64,000 bases of DNA from Trochalopteron elliotii (Eukaryota > Chordata > Aves > Passeriformes > Leiothrichidae). The translations under genes were made by a program, and so were the position numbers. The notes under the pieces were generated by a model. That model worked only from the letters and a program-made list of their open reading frames with translations, did no database searches and was not told the DNA's origin. Positions within the stretch are counted from its first letter, which is position 1. Each line of letters starts with the position of its first letter. The stretch lies in contig JANPWX010000073.1 in the NCBI GenBank assembly GCA_024734555.1, forward strand, positions 1,922,465 through 1,986,464. The letters run 5' to 3'. Positions 37,061 through 49,510 of the stretch are shown piece after piece.

Positions 37061-38198
37061 CTGAGGAAGACTAGAGCTTTAGGATGATGGGAAAAGTTGC
37101 CTTGAACTGCTGGATTCAGGGAATAAGGCAAAGTTGAGCAGCTTGTTCATCCTTTTAGGATTTGCTATGAGAGTTTCATTAGCACCATAATCATATTCTA
37201 ATCACAAAGTGTTTCTCTATGTCTCAACCCCATCCATCTTTCTTGCAGCTATCCAAACATTTGTCAGCTTTATGGAAAGATACTACAGGAACTAGAAACA
37301 ATGGACACCACCTTCATATTGTAAAAGCTCTTGACGGCAGAGCTAAGGGTCATCAGTCTGACAATGATGACATCTTGAATCTTCCCATAGGGAGTTGACT
37401 ACATCTAGCAAACTAGAAGTATATTGCATGTTCCCCAGTCATCAAGACATTGACTCTATTCTGGCAAATGTGTTCAAACACTATGTTTTAATATTGGCTC
37501 CTGAAAGTGAGGACATCTTTAGAAAGCTGAAGAACCATAAAGCAAATTATAAGGAAGGCTTGATTTCCAGGTGAAATAGAGGATTTTTGCCCTTTCTGTC
37601 CAAGCTGATTTGGTTTATTTTCTTTTCATAAGCATTGCTTCCTGACGGAAAAAACATAGAGCTTAACCTTAATATTTGTCCTATTCAGTCATCCCACTAA
37701 GTTGGAATATCACGTATGCCAGTTTCACCTTGCTCATACACACACACACAGAGCATGATGGTGTCACAGGCCTTTTCCACAAAGGACTGCACCCTGACCC
37801 TCCTTCACCAGTTTCTTTCCTTACGGACTTGCAGTGCCTGGAACATCCCTCACAGCTCTGTTGTGCTGTGTAGGTGAAGTGGGAAGGGTTCACCTTGTGT
37901 GAAACCTAAATCCTTTGTGGAATTCTCTGTGGCAGTAAGACCAAACCAGCTTCCAGTCCAAAGATTTAAGCAATGACACATTGCTGCTTTCCTGTGTATG
38001 AACAGAACTTCTGCTTCATAGGGCTTTCTCACTGCAGAGCTTTGAGGAACTGTAGGCATATTATATATGGTGTCGATGTCTTGCAGTTTCCTTTGGGTAT
38101 ATTTGAGCGTTCATGGTCTTTTCTCTGCTTCAGTCAACTGTGCTTGATTTGCACAGTGGCATACAAAGACCTGTCCAGTACAGAGCCCTTACCAGAGT
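37061..38198. other. Noncoding stretch between LTR and CR1
   Basis: Unique sequence. A short CA run lies at 37739-37750. No exon recognised. Confidence 0.7.
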
Positions 38199-38511
38199 CA
38201 CCAAATCATACAATGGCTTGGGCTCGAAGACACCTTAAAGGTCATCTACTTTCAACCCCACTGCCATGGGCAGGGATACCTTCCACTAGAACATGTTGCT
38301 CAAAGCCCCACCCAACTTATGCTTGAATGCTTCCAGGCATGGGTCATCCATAGCTTCTCTGGGCTACCTGTCTGGTGCCTTTCCATCCTCACAGTAAAGT
38401 TTCTTCCGAGTATCTAATCTAACCCTACTCTCTTTCAGTTTAAAGCCATTCCCCCTTTTCCAATCACTATATGCCCTCGCTTAAAGTTCTTCTTCAGCTT
38501 TCTTGTAGTCC
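38199..38511 (-). mobile_element. CR1 LINE 3' fragment, avian type
   Basis: This is the reverse complement of a CR1 3' end: aaatcatacaatggcttggg, then the ccatgggcagggataccttccac, tcctcacagtaaagtttctt and tttcagtttaaagccattcc segments in the expected order. It includes the portion that is missing from the 2488-3225 copy. The 5' truncation is at about 38511. Confidence 0.95.
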
Positions 38512-41500
38512 AGCTCAGAAGAATGTAAAGCAGCAAGGGCCATCCAGAGGTTTTCTGTTACCTCTGTAAACATCTGTATGATGGCTGTCAGCATGCACTT
38601 ACAGACATTATGTTTACCAAAATATTTAAATTTCACTTCAGCTTCCCTCGTGGATTGTTTGTCTTTTACTTGTGTGGTACTAGTGTAGATGCATTCCTGT
38701 GATGGTTTACAGTGAGCAGTCAAGAGTCTCATATCAGCAGCAGGATTCAATGGGCAAATATTTTTTTGCACAGGTATCGTTGCTGCTCTTTGAACCTTGA
38801 CCGTTGCTTACAGATATCTCAGTCTTTAAGCTGTGGAATAGAGGTTGAAAATTTCAGCTGGTGTGAACAATGCATCCTCAGTGCCATCAGAGGTTTATTG
38901 TGAACAAGGCATCGGCTTTTCGTGAAGCACTCGTCAAACACTTACCAGCAGTGGACAGATTTGCTTCAGAAGGTCTCAAACAAGAGAATGTGATCTGTAT
39001 GGGAGACATTGCTTGTGGCTAGGAGTTTGATCAGTGTGGCCTCTCAGTGCCTGAGTTTTATTGTCAATTGAACAATGGCAATAAGTCTGGCAATTTGTAA
39101 TTACAGCATATTCAGCTAGTGCAGATATTTTCCAGGGGAATGTTCTTGTGCATCCATGTTTTCCTGAGGTCAGAGGAAGAAACTTTTCAAAAAACTTACT
39201 GTGGCATATGTTTTGTTGTGTCCTTAAGTAGAGGAAAGGAAAGGTCTGGAATGAATCCATAATTCTTGAGAGCCAAATGTGTCTGAACCCTTGTACCCAC
39301 TTCTCAATAGCAAAAAATTCTCTTTCTGCTCACTGAGTGCATAACAGATTTTTCTATATGGTCTTCATGTGCCTCTTGGCTCGGGAGGATTGGCTCAGCT
39401 CGTGACATGACAGAGACAGGACATATCAGCTCTCTCTGTGGTATTGTGTCCTCTTGGGTTGGGCTTGGTGTGTACAAGCACACAGTCAGCACATTACTTA
39501 ACACATGCCAGTGACAGCAGAGACCTTCTGTGGCATGTTATCTCTTTAGAATGGGGTCTCTTACTGCTGACCATACAAGTGCAAAGCTTTCACAGGTGAG
39601 TGGAGGTGTCCCATTGAACACTGTGTTTGTGATAGAGGGAAATGGAGTTAAGGTACCTGCTTGGCTCTTTCCATCATATGATGCAGATACACATGGGCAG
39701 AGAGAGGCTGTAAGACTATGGGCTTCCTGCTGGCATTGGTTCTTGCATTCTCCTCTGCAGAAAATGTTTCTTGAATAGGGATCTCAATCTGAACACTGCT
39801 TTCACTTCATATTGTGTTCTAATAATATCACACAAGAGACATGAAATGGCTTTGATCACAGGGAGTAAATGCCACCAAATATTCTTCTTCCTGCAGCCTT
39901 TTCCTTGCTACATTAAAAATTCATGGGCAGTAGCAGCTTCTTCTTTTCAGGACTTAGCTACATCAGCAGATGGTGAGAGTGGGCAGGAATACCAGGGCAT
40001 GTTGATGGACAGAACAGGGGTGTCCTGAATGAGCTGGGTGCAGGAGAAATTTGCACTTAATTTGCTTATGCTGTGTCTGTCTGAAGCCATCCAGATTCAC
40101 TGTTTGTTCCTCCCTTTGATGAGCAATGAGCTTACTGGAAAACTGTTGTAGTTAAGTTAAACTGACATATATCTGAAGGTGTGTCTTAATTTCAGTGTTC
40201 ACTTTGTTCTTTGTGTTGCACTCATTCTCCAGCCAAGAGCAGTTTACAGAGAATGAGAGTGAGAGGCAGACTTCAAGAAATGAAATCATAGCCCCACAGA
40301 AATCAGTGGCAGAGGTCCACTTGATTATATCCCTCTGATTCATGCAAGGGGCTACTACCTATCAGAGTTGCCTTTGACATCTCAGACACTGATAGACAGA
40401 TTGGACACCTTGTTCCACAGAATTCTCATCACATCAGTAGGTAACCCCTTGCATTTGGCAGTAAGGTTTTATCACCCCAAGCCTATAGAAAGTTTTCCTG
40501 CCAGGTCCTTTGTGCTGTAGTCTCATCAGATGAAAAGTAGCTCTGGTAAACCACTTTTACCATTCGTTCTCAAAACTGTATGTGAAAGTGGTTGTCTTAC
40601 CAAAAGCTCAGAAGCAGATACTTGAGTGACTTGGAGCCCTCCATTTCACAAGTTCAGGCCCTTCATTGATTCCCACTCATATCTGGCAAACACTGATGAT
40701 TCCTTGCAGAATGAAAGAATAAGGTGAAAAGGTGTTATGGATAATGACCTTGGCTGAAAAATAGATTTTCCTGGAGGACACTTGACGTAGCCTCACCCAC
40801 ACATGCGATAGGTGTGGTATTTGGACTTCATCTTCCACTCCATTCCTCTATCAGAGGGCAAGTAATGAAGCATGTAAGTGCCCTATTCAGAGCTTCATCT
40901 CTTCATCAAAGGTTTTCTTTGGGCCTTTTCTTATTATCTTGCTCCAGTCTGATCCAACTGTAGTGATTTTTTTTCAGATCACTTGCCTTTGTTCAGCCAG
41001 CTGCTATATGTGCTCTGACCAACCTGCTCTTTGTCCTTCCCTGATCTCTGCTTGCTGGAAGAAGCTATTAAGCTCATTACATTATTTTTAAAAATACTGG
41101 TGTGTTGTATAAATTAAGAAAGTAATAAAGTGTCACTGAAGGCCAGGACTATGCACAACCCCCAGAGGTTTCGCAGGAAGCAATGCTTCCGTTCCTGTGT
41201 GGGTTGTGGGCTCTTTGTTTCACAAAGCCCTGACAGCTGCTGGATCTAACAGGTTGCTGGAGCTGAGTAAATTATGTGTGTGTGAATGTGAGCATTTGCT
41301 GGCACTTCAGGTCCTGAACCAGGTCAAGTCCCCACAGAGATTTTATGCCCCTTCAAGAGAACACCCACTTATTCTCACTCTTGCCTGAAAGGCTTTTATA
41401 AATGGACTCCCCAGACTTCTGTTTTAGGGAGCCATTTTAGGATGTGTGCATCTCTCATCCAGTCCAGCCTTAGCAGAGTCATAAGCAGTGGTTCAGTCAA

Positions 41501-42284
41501 GAATTTCTGTTTCTTGAAAGGTACTGCTTTTTTTGAGAGGTATTGCTTCATCTGAGCAGTTTGCAAGTTTCTCCACACTTGGGTTTTGCTTTATCCATGC
41601 TGATTTAAACATGAGCTGGGATGAAATGGAATCAGAGTGGTTCTGCGATGAGGAGGTGCTGCTCCTGCAAGTGGTGAAGCCCATGGGCCATACAGCTGCA
41701 TGGCCACTGCATCTGAGCACAGAACTGGAGGTTCCTCTGTCCTGTCTGACTGAATGGGCTGCTGGAATCACCTCCAGCAAAATGCCTTCTGTCTCTGAGA
41801 AGAGACATTACCTAATTTCTGCACCTCTTGTTGGGCAGGTCCTCTGTTGTTCCACCCTTGCTCCTACTTCCTCCTTTCCTATGCTTAGAATTGGACCTAA
41901 AATGGCCACTCCTGCCCCTACTTCTTTGCTATCTGGCCCGTATCAAGGACAGAGATATTAATCTTGCATCTGCCAGCTTTCTTAGAGGCTGCTGAAAACA
42001 CCCTATTTTCCTCTCTGGCAGCAGGTGTTTGGCATTTGTGGCAAAGTATTGAGCTAGGAACAAAAGTGGTACAATGTAAGACTCAAACAGGTACAACATA
42101 ATATTTCAAGGAGATAGTATTTAATAACAGACAACCATTTAAGCAGACAAAAGCATGATTCAATTCAGTGGCTGAATGATAAAGGAAATAGCATTTGTGT
42201 TTAAAACAACAAGAAAAATTCCTAATCTGATGTGGTAATTAATCATTGAACCCAGGAAGTCGGTGAGTTTCTGTGGCTTGAGGC
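38512..42284. other. Noncoding stretch with one SOX-like candidate element
   Basis: No exon supported. A 142-codon open frame at 41533-41961 (+) is not recognised and probably chance. The block around 39040-39130 is listed separately. Confidence 0.65.
39040..39130. promoter_or_regulatory. Candidate element with paired inverted SOX-type sites
   Basis: The text attgtcaattgaacaatggc (39057-39076) places ATTGT and ACAATGG half-sites in opposite orientation around CAATTG. It is followed by gtaattacagcatattcagc. SOX-family dimers bind inverted ACAAT motifs of this sort. Binding is not shown. Confidence 0.3.
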
Positions 42285-42340
42285 AGGCAGCTGGATAGGA
42301 TGATCTGAAAAGTCCCTTCCAGCTTTAAAACATATGAATA
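42285..42340 (+). mobile_element. Short CR1 3' terminal fragment
   Basis: The segment ggataggatgatctgaaaag followed by tcccttccagctttaaaaca matches the last part of a CR1 element in the sense direction. The terminal octamer repeats are degraded to catatgaatatg. Only about 55 bases remain. Confidence 0.6.
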
Positions 42341-42879
42341 TGACATGGCCTGACAGAAATGGGGCATGGGAACAACACAGGAAAGGGAGAGAAACTTGAA
42401 AATGTCAGGGTGAGAAGTTTAGAGGAGAGTAGTGGAATGATAAGAAGAAAAACTGAAACATAAAAATGTTTATGTTGAAAGACTAGGCATACACTAATTC
42501 TAAATGCTGATGCAGCGACACTCCTGACCTGTAGCCTGTAAGGATGGTATTAACTGAGCCTGTGTCTGTGGGACAGTTCTGGCTTTTCATCTTGAAGATC
42601 TGGACACATTAAAGATATATGTTTTCCTTATTTTCAGATCTGAACACAGTGAAATGAATGGAAGTGTTTTCAGAAGCTTGAATTCAGGCAGGTCATAGTT
42701 TCAAAGGAAACTTTCTCCAAATTTTTGCATACAAATTTCTTTTGTGTGTGAGGCTTTCTGACACTGCCTTGTGTCCTGATAGCACCACAAAACTTCAGAA
42801 TTTTTCTTGCCTTGCTGCAGGCCTCAGTTTAAATTTCCTAAAAGCGATGCTGGAGCTGTTGCAATAGACAAGAAAATGC

Positions 42880-43180
42880 ATGGCACAACAGCCTGCTGCG
42901 CTCTATTCTTCACAATAAAATTAATTCCCCGGTAATGATGGATGTGTAGAATGTATCATTTCAGCAAGACTTTGGAGCTCTCTTCAGAATCATTGCTGTC
43001 AGAGTGATTATGCTCATCCATTAGCATTGTGTCAAGAACTCCATGCCAGCGCAGGTCATCGAATATGCATCAGGGCTCTGCAGGATGGGTCTGACCACCT
43101 CTCAGCGGTACAGAATTCCTGTCTGCAGTGATCTACGTCCCTTGCAACTGCCAGGCAGTTGTTTTGGGGCCTGTTGAGGA
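42880..43180. promoter_or_regulatory. Candidate conserved noncoding element
   Basis: A repeat-free block with CpGs (ctgcgctc, ccccgg, gcgcagg, atcgaa, agcggt, acgtcc) mixed with AT-rich motifs, including aaaattaattccccggtaat and atatgcat (octamer-like). This mix resembles known vertebrate enhancers, but conservation is untested. Confidence 0.3.
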
Positions 43181-43717
43181 GCACGTTGGAAATAGGTCAT
43201 GCCTGGCATGTTCTGTAGATTGAGTCTTGCAGGGGCTTTGTGTAGAGTAGTGTCAGATCGTGTCAGATCACCCCGCAGCCTTCAGGGCTTCGCTCTGTGT
43301 GCACGACTGGAAGCTTGTGTGAGGATCTCTGCAATGGAGCTGTAAACTTTGACACGCCCTGAGAGACAGGACAATTTAAAATGGTTAAGTTAGGCATCTG
43401 CTCTGAGTTCCCTCAAGACAAGATTACTTCTCTGAGGGCAGAGGGAGTCTAGGGAAATTAACTTTTTATGCCTCTGTGACTGCTTCATTAAGTAATTTGA
43501 CCAAATTCACTGAGGAATTTGTACTGTCCTCCTAGAACTTCCCAACCTTTTGGTCATCTCTCTGCTTCTGTGTTGGGAGGGACTGTTAACCACTGTAGTC
43601 ACCTGTGAAGTCAATCCTAATTAATTTTGCTTAGAGCAGTAAATATTCACTGGCACTGGGAGGAAAGTTTTGGGGAGATACTAGGAACAAGCAGATAGAG
43701 CTACTGCCTTCCTGTGG

Positions 43718-43770
43718 GGAAGTGACTTATTTAAAGACCTGTAGGGTTGAAGTCTGGCTCTGCCTGACTC
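43718..43770 (-). mobile_element. Possible MIR-like fragment, reverse orientation
   Basis: The text gggaagtgacttatttaaag, then gggttgaagtctggctctgc, resembles the reverse complement of the MIR core. The match is weak and the assignment tentative. Confidence 0.25.
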
Positions 43771-46700
43771 GTCAAGTGTTATGTGACATTGGTGAAGCAA
43801 CCATTCACTGGCAAATATAAAGAGATTTTGAAGCTGTCCTCAGTGGGAGGTATGGACTGCTTGTCTAGATTTGCATGCCTAACTCCAATAGTCACATTTA
43901 AAAAACACAGGCTGACATATTACTTTGTTCCCACGAGGGATTGTCAGAACTGGGATCAGCTATTCCCCTGCTGCAGAAGCCATGAGCCAGCCTTTCTTCT
44001 GGGGACAAGTCCCACAGTTTCCCACTGGGACTGCTGCTGGGGCTGGGAGATGGCAGGCAGCTTGGCTACCTGCCACACAGCAGCACTGGCTGAGCAGCCT
44101 GGCCTCCAGTGGTTTCAGAGTGATTTGATACCCTCTGGCAAGAGGCAGCTGCAGAGTCCAGTTGTGAGGTGTTGGTAAGGAAGTCACTAATGGTATGTGA
44201 TCTTTCAGGGGAAAGGCAGTGTGATGCTCTTGACACTACTGATGACTTTTATTCTTGTATTGTTGTATTTATATAAGACTGGAAGGGCAACTTTTGTTTT
44301 AAGCAAAAAAAGAAACAGGGTCTTGACCCTCTCAAGCAGGAAGGATCCTTCTACAAATGAGTCTGCAGTTCTTCACATGCACTTGTTGTGATAGCAACCA
44401 GTAATTAAGGCTACAAGCCATGTGCAGTACTAATTCTTTTATTCTGCTTGGTCATACTGATTAAAAAAAAGGCATCTTTAGGCTACTATTTTCCTCCTGT
44501 CCAGCCTTCAGATTTGGTCTTTAAGTAAAGGTGAAACTTTGTGAAAAGTCTGAGCACAAAATCTCTTCATCTAGTCAAACAAGTTTTTTTTTTTCTTTCA
44601 AAGGTGATAACACAGTTCTCTGCCCATGCAGCACAGAAGAAGATGAACTTCACAACTTGCTTTTTAGCTTGTGTAGATCAGTATAGCTCTTCTGACAGTG
44701 GTGCTGGTATGTCAGCTTACAGCAATTGAGAACCTGGCCCTTGACCTCTAAATTGTCCACACAAAGGAGATCAATTGTGAAACCAGATCAATTGCATAGC
44801 AGCAAGGTTACAAATTGGTGAAAATCAGCTCTTGTTCTTGTACAGGAGGGAGTTCTGTTACAGCTCAGTGACCATGCTTAGAGAGAGGTGTTGTGCATGC
44901 ATGTTATCAACAGCAGTTATGGCCTAGCTGAGTGCTCTCAAAGCAGTAAATTCTTCTACCTAATGAGGTCCTTACTTAAAAGGAAGCTTGGTCTTGTTGT
45001 ATTACATGTTTGGATGTTAGCCTTGGCTCTAAACTGGCTCCTTTTTTCAGCATCAAAAGCCAGTTAAATATTTAGACTTGTGAAGTATTCATAGAAACCA
45101 TATACATGTATTTTTCTCAAACTGCAGAATTTTTCCCTATAATAAGTTCTTCATAAGTTTGATTTCCCATCTCTCTTCTAGCCCTCCTTTTCCTTCTTTT
45201 CTTCTATTCCTATGGCTCCCTGTATCCCAGAGACCAAAGGAGAATGGAACACAACTGCTTAATTGCAGAGGGATGCTGCCTTTGCACATCAGAGCAGAAA
45301 TGTGTGCATGTAGGAGCTGCAGATATGGGAATGAAGAGAGGACAGAGAGATCACGGCTGTCCTTCCACGGTCCCTTAATCTTCCTCACCATGTTGTGAAA
45401 CCCCTTTGGTTCTTCCTCGTTCCTCTCCATAACTCCTCTGCCAATGAGACAAAATTGCATTTTCTCTTCATGGCTGAGAAGCTTTGAGCAGGCTCTGCTG
45501 CATTGTGCAGCAGTGTATCTTGACTAAATGTGTTATAGCTCACAAAACATCATACGTTTTCCCTCACTGTTGCAGATATCCCAAATAAAATCCCTATGTG
45601 TCTGGACTCCACTGGCAGAGTCATTGCAGAGTCCCCTTGAAACTATTGTGTCAGTCACAATATGGTCTGGAGACTTGTGTGAGTAGTTTGCTTTTTTGGT
45701 ATTTTGCGGAAATGCTTTTTCCCTGATTTCAGCAATATTTGGGAACAACTCACCAGTTTTGGTGTGGCTGGTAGTGAATGAAAGTCAAGTGAGAACAGTT
45801 CCATTTTGTGGTTGTTTGCGGTGTGAGCTGGCAAGCCTCGCTTCAGTCCTAGAGGGCAGCCATCCACAGCATAGAGATGGTTGTTGGGGTTGGCACTGAG
45901 TGGAGTGCATGGATAGCTCTTTGCATTTAGCCACCTCAAATGCAAAAAAAAAATGCCACTCCTCTTTGTGGACAGAGTCCATGCTTTCAGTGTCTCTTGG
46001 CTCTCCATGAAAAGCAGATGGCACTTCAGGCTTTCACAGTGTCAGTCCCTGAGTACCTGAAAAACTGAGCTGCCCCACAGGTAGGCAGAGGGGACCTGAG
46101 TACCTGTTTAGGGCAGCTCAGCATGGCATATCTCAACATATCTCCTGCCCATCCAGGACCAGTGTGGAGGCTCTCTCCTTTAGCTGGCCTAGGTGTCCAC
46201 ACTGTGGTATCTTCAGCCCATTCCCCTCAAAGATGCAAAGTAGGGATAGCCAGGCTGCCTCAGCTCATGCTGCTGTTTTCCTTCCAGCTTGGTACACAAA
46301 CAAATCCCACATTCATAGTGTGGAAAAACAGATACGTTCCTGAACCTGCCATCCAAATATTTCTAGCATGTCTCTGTCTGTGCCTTACAGTCTGTGCTCA
46401 TCAAAGTGTGTTGCTCTGGGCCATGTTCCCTTTAACAGGGTTTAAGTGTTTTGCATTAGAGGGGAGTGATATGGTACCTGTAGGACTGGGCTCATGCTGC
46501 TCTTCCATTCCTGAACTAAATAGTGACAAAAACTGGTCAGTCAGGCTCATCCTGCCAGTCCTGCACCTACCAGGAGTACTGATAAATGGCATTAAAAAGT
46601 CATGGTATGGATTTTTGGTGTCCATGTTCTAACTGTTTACCTGAATTTTTCCTCAAGTTTTCAGAAGGTAGGAAAGTTAGGAGCCAGACCTGTTGTTCTG

Positions 46701-46972
46701 TTATCTGCTTCCAGCAGGGGGAGATTGATCCAGAGAGTTATTTCTTCTGGGAACACATACAAAAATAACATTATTTATTTTACTCATGAGGCGCTCTCCT
46801 AGGATTTGTGTGATTCCTGCTTGTTTGGCCTTTTACACCTATGCAACCCCTTCCTTTTGCTTCTGTACACTTCTAAAAGCAAATAAGACCTATCAGCTTT
46901 AGGTTTTGTTTTTGTTTTATTTTTCACAAGATTCACAAGACCCTCAAGGGAATTTCTTCCTCCTCTCTCTGT

Positions 46973-47012
46973 TTATTATTATTGTTGTTATTATTATTAT
47001 TATTATTATTAC

Positions 47013-47049
<37 letters not shown>

Positions 47050-47050
47050 T
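46973..47050 (+). repeat. (TTA)n trinucleotide microsatellite
   Basis: About 26 units of TTA/ATT are interrupted by two TTG units near 46984 and one ACT near 47011. Confidence 0.95.
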
Positions 47051-47279
47051 AATTATGCTACAGTAGTTCTAATGAGGATTGTGTAAGTGTGTAAGAAGAT
47101 GAAATCATCCCCTGTACTGCTGCATCAGCAGAGAGGGGCCTCTGAGTCCTCTGTGATGCACCTCTCGTGGTGGGGAGGCATGGCCCCATGCAGTCCCACC
47201 TTGAATCAAGATTTTACTGGAGACAGGATTCCTTCCTACCTTCTCCCTCCCTGAAACCCCCTCTGTCATTCTCTGTATA

Positions 47280-47520
47280 AAACATATTGGTGCCACTTTC
47301 TATGAACTATATTTAACTAAGCATTAAATTTAGATTTAACTGGATAGTTATTGCCTCCTAAGTAAATACTCTGAGATAAGGAAATATTTAGTGAGCTCTA
47401 GCAGTTGGGTGGCAGATGCTTCTTGCATTGCATAATACTTAATCTTCGACAAATATGTTTTCCTTACTCCACGGGCATTTAATTAACATACAATAGCTCT
47501 TATTAAATGTAGATGAAACA
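47280..47520. promoter_or_regulatory. Candidate AT-rich conserved element upstream of LSAMP promoter
   Basis: About 1.2 kb before the CpG island, a repeat-free AT-rich block contains TTAATTAA at 47479-47486. Other motifs are aactaagcattaaatttaga and ttgcattgcataatacttaa (C/EBP- or octamer-like). It may be a promoter-proximal enhancer, by inference only. Confidence 0.3.
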
Positions 47521-48095
47521 TATTTTGGAGACCCTTGTAAAAAGGATCCATGCATCAGTGGCTTGCAAGAGGGGTGCATTTCTTCCATTGGTCACTTCAT
47601 ATGGGACCAGGTGTTTTAGCTGTACTCAAAGTCTGCCACGGGAGTGCAGAGGTTTCCCCTTGGTGATACCCCTGTTCTGGCATGCCAGCAGCCTGATGCC
47701 TCTCTGGACCTTGCACTCTCCATCCTAGAGTGGTGGTTACTAGTCAGCAGTCAGGTGTCAGCAGTGTGGTCTTCTCCAGAGCAATGTGGAGTGGCATCTC
47801 TCTCTGCAGCAGCTTGGGTACATCTACTGTGTGGATTAACCCCTTTAGCAGCTCAATGCTCTCCCCCTCTGTTGCTATCCATGCCAAGTCTACTGCAGAG
47901 GAAATGTCTGACTCGCCTCACTCCTTGGCTTGAATACAAAGCAGTCATCTCTTTTTGCTGCTGCATGCCTGGCACCGGAGCAGCAGTGTCATGACCCTAG
48001 TCCCTAATTTGTGGGCCTTTAACACTTGCAGGGATTGTTTAAGTACTCAAGAGAGTTCAGCCTTTCCATACCAAGGCAGCAGGGGCCAGTTTCTA
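47521..48095. other. Noncoding stretch, nothing recognised
   Basis: Moderate-GC unique sequence. Overlapping open frames of 66-116 codons show no known domain. Confidence 0.65.
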
Positions 48096-48350
48096 GGAGT
48101 TCAGAAAGCAACTGGATGCATTCCTAGAAGAAGAAAATCATTCAAATACTACTAACTACAAAGGCAGTGCCACTGGCTGGGGACATGCCTTAGCCATAAT
48201 TCACTAGAAATAGATAAGTGCCCTGGGGCAGTACCACTGCATGCTTGCCTTGTGCTTGAGAGCTTCACCAGGCATTGGCTTTAGGCTGTGTGGAGACAGG
48301 AGGAAGGGTTAGAAGGTGCTTTGATCTTGTCCCACATGGCCATTTCTATG
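48096..48350 (+). mobile_element. Ancient CR1-like retroposon 3' end
   Basis: The stretch from ttctaggagttcagaaagca to the end resembles the 3' tail of old amniote CR1 copies known from turtles and crocodilians. It finishes with gtgctttgatcttgtcccacatggccatttctatg, matching the usual tail that precedes the terminal short repeat. It is diverged, lies 200 bases upstream of the CpG island and contains no intact coding sequence. Confidence 0.6.
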
Positions 48351-48758
48351 ACAGGGACATTCCTTATGTCTCTTCAGTTTGAGCACAGTGTATCCCACAA
48401 GGCTGCAGGAGCAGAGGTGAAGCAGGCTATGTACAAGACCTGTTTTTTTCCCTTCCTGCCCACACATGTACCAGCACTGTGACCACCCAGGACAGCAACT
48501 CTCAGCCGAGTAACCCCATGGCTTTTCTTGCACCTGATTCTCTGGACCCCTCGTAAATCTCCCCTTCCCTCTTTGCTTCCCCGTGCCAGCCCCGCCGTGC
48601 TTTGGTCGCAGAAGGGTTACATTAGCGAAGCATCCCCAGGAGCAGTTCTGATCCCTCCCGCAGGCAGAGATCGGGCTGGTGGAATGGCAGGCAGGCATCA
48701 GCAATAAAACACACGGCTTATTCCTTTCCATTAATTTAATCTCCCTTCCCTTTGCGGC

Positions 48759-48782
48759 GGGCTGTGGGCTGTGGGTTGCGGG
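48759..48782 (+). other. G-quadruplex motif in CpG island
   Basis: Four GGG tracts are separated by three 4-base loops (CTGT, CTGT, TTGC), giving an exact 7-base periodicity. This fits the canonical G3+N1-7 quadruplex pattern on the + strand, which is the non-template strand for LSAMP. It could affect promoter opening or, if transcribed, RNA folding. The motif is seen directly; its function is inferred. Confidence 0.7.
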
Positions 48783-49510
48783 AGCGTTCCCGGGTGGGCA
48801 GCGCTGCTGCCGGCGGGCGGGCGCGGGGCTCAGCTGCGGGCTCTGGCAGCCGGCAGCACAGGCCGAGCATTCACACCGCGGGCAGCTCAATGCCGGCATT
48901 GTCTCCCGCTCCGTCGCTCCGAGGCTGGGAAAGGAGGTGGGGGGCGGGAAGGGCTGAGTGGAGAGAGGTGGGAGGGAGGGATATACAACTGGTTATCTGG
49001 CGAGAGGAAAGTCTGAGAGGGGAAGGAGCAAGGTTTGAGGCTGCAGAGGCAGTTGCCAAGGATGCTGCTCTGTAAATCAAGCCAGCGTGTGGCTTCAGGC
49101 CGCTAAGCCAAGTTGTTTGCACTTTTGGCCACAGACCCTCTTTCCTCACTATTTCATCTTGAGAATATTGGCCGTACCTTCCTCCGTCCTCTGTGCCCTA
49201 CTCCGTGTTCCTCCCTCCCGCTCAGCAGCTCCCGGCTGCTCCTGCCTTCCCTCTGCTTCCCGCTCTAGTTCCCTGCTCCCCTTCTCCTTTCCCCAGCCCC
49301 CGCTTCTTCTCCCATCCCCTTCCCTCTCTGCCTCTCCCTCCTCCCCTCTCCTTCGGGGCTCCCCCCCTGTGCCTCGCAGCCCTCATGCCTTTCTAAGCCT
49401 CCTCTCTCTGCTGCAGTGCCCCCCTGCCCTCCCCGGCCGCCGTTCCCTGTCCCCCCGGGCAGTCCCGGTCCCCGGCGCGGGGTCCCGGGGGCAGCGCCCG
49501 CGGGAGAGGG

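Larger units (their letters stand above)
43181..47279. other. Noncoding stretch, mostly featureless
   Basis: Holds a possible MIR-like piece, the TTA microsatellite, and a short direct repeat gtgtcagatc at about 43249-43268. A 169-codon open frame (46123-46632, +) has no family resemblance. Confidence 0.65.

Noticed and set aside
46123..46632. 169-codon open frame
   Set aside because: No recognisable family, biased start context or neighbouring splice pattern. Consistent with chance.
48309..48899. 196-codon open frame on the minus strand
   Set aside because: It runs across an old retroposon end and into the CpG island, and matches no family. It is explained by low stop frequency in GC-rich DNA.
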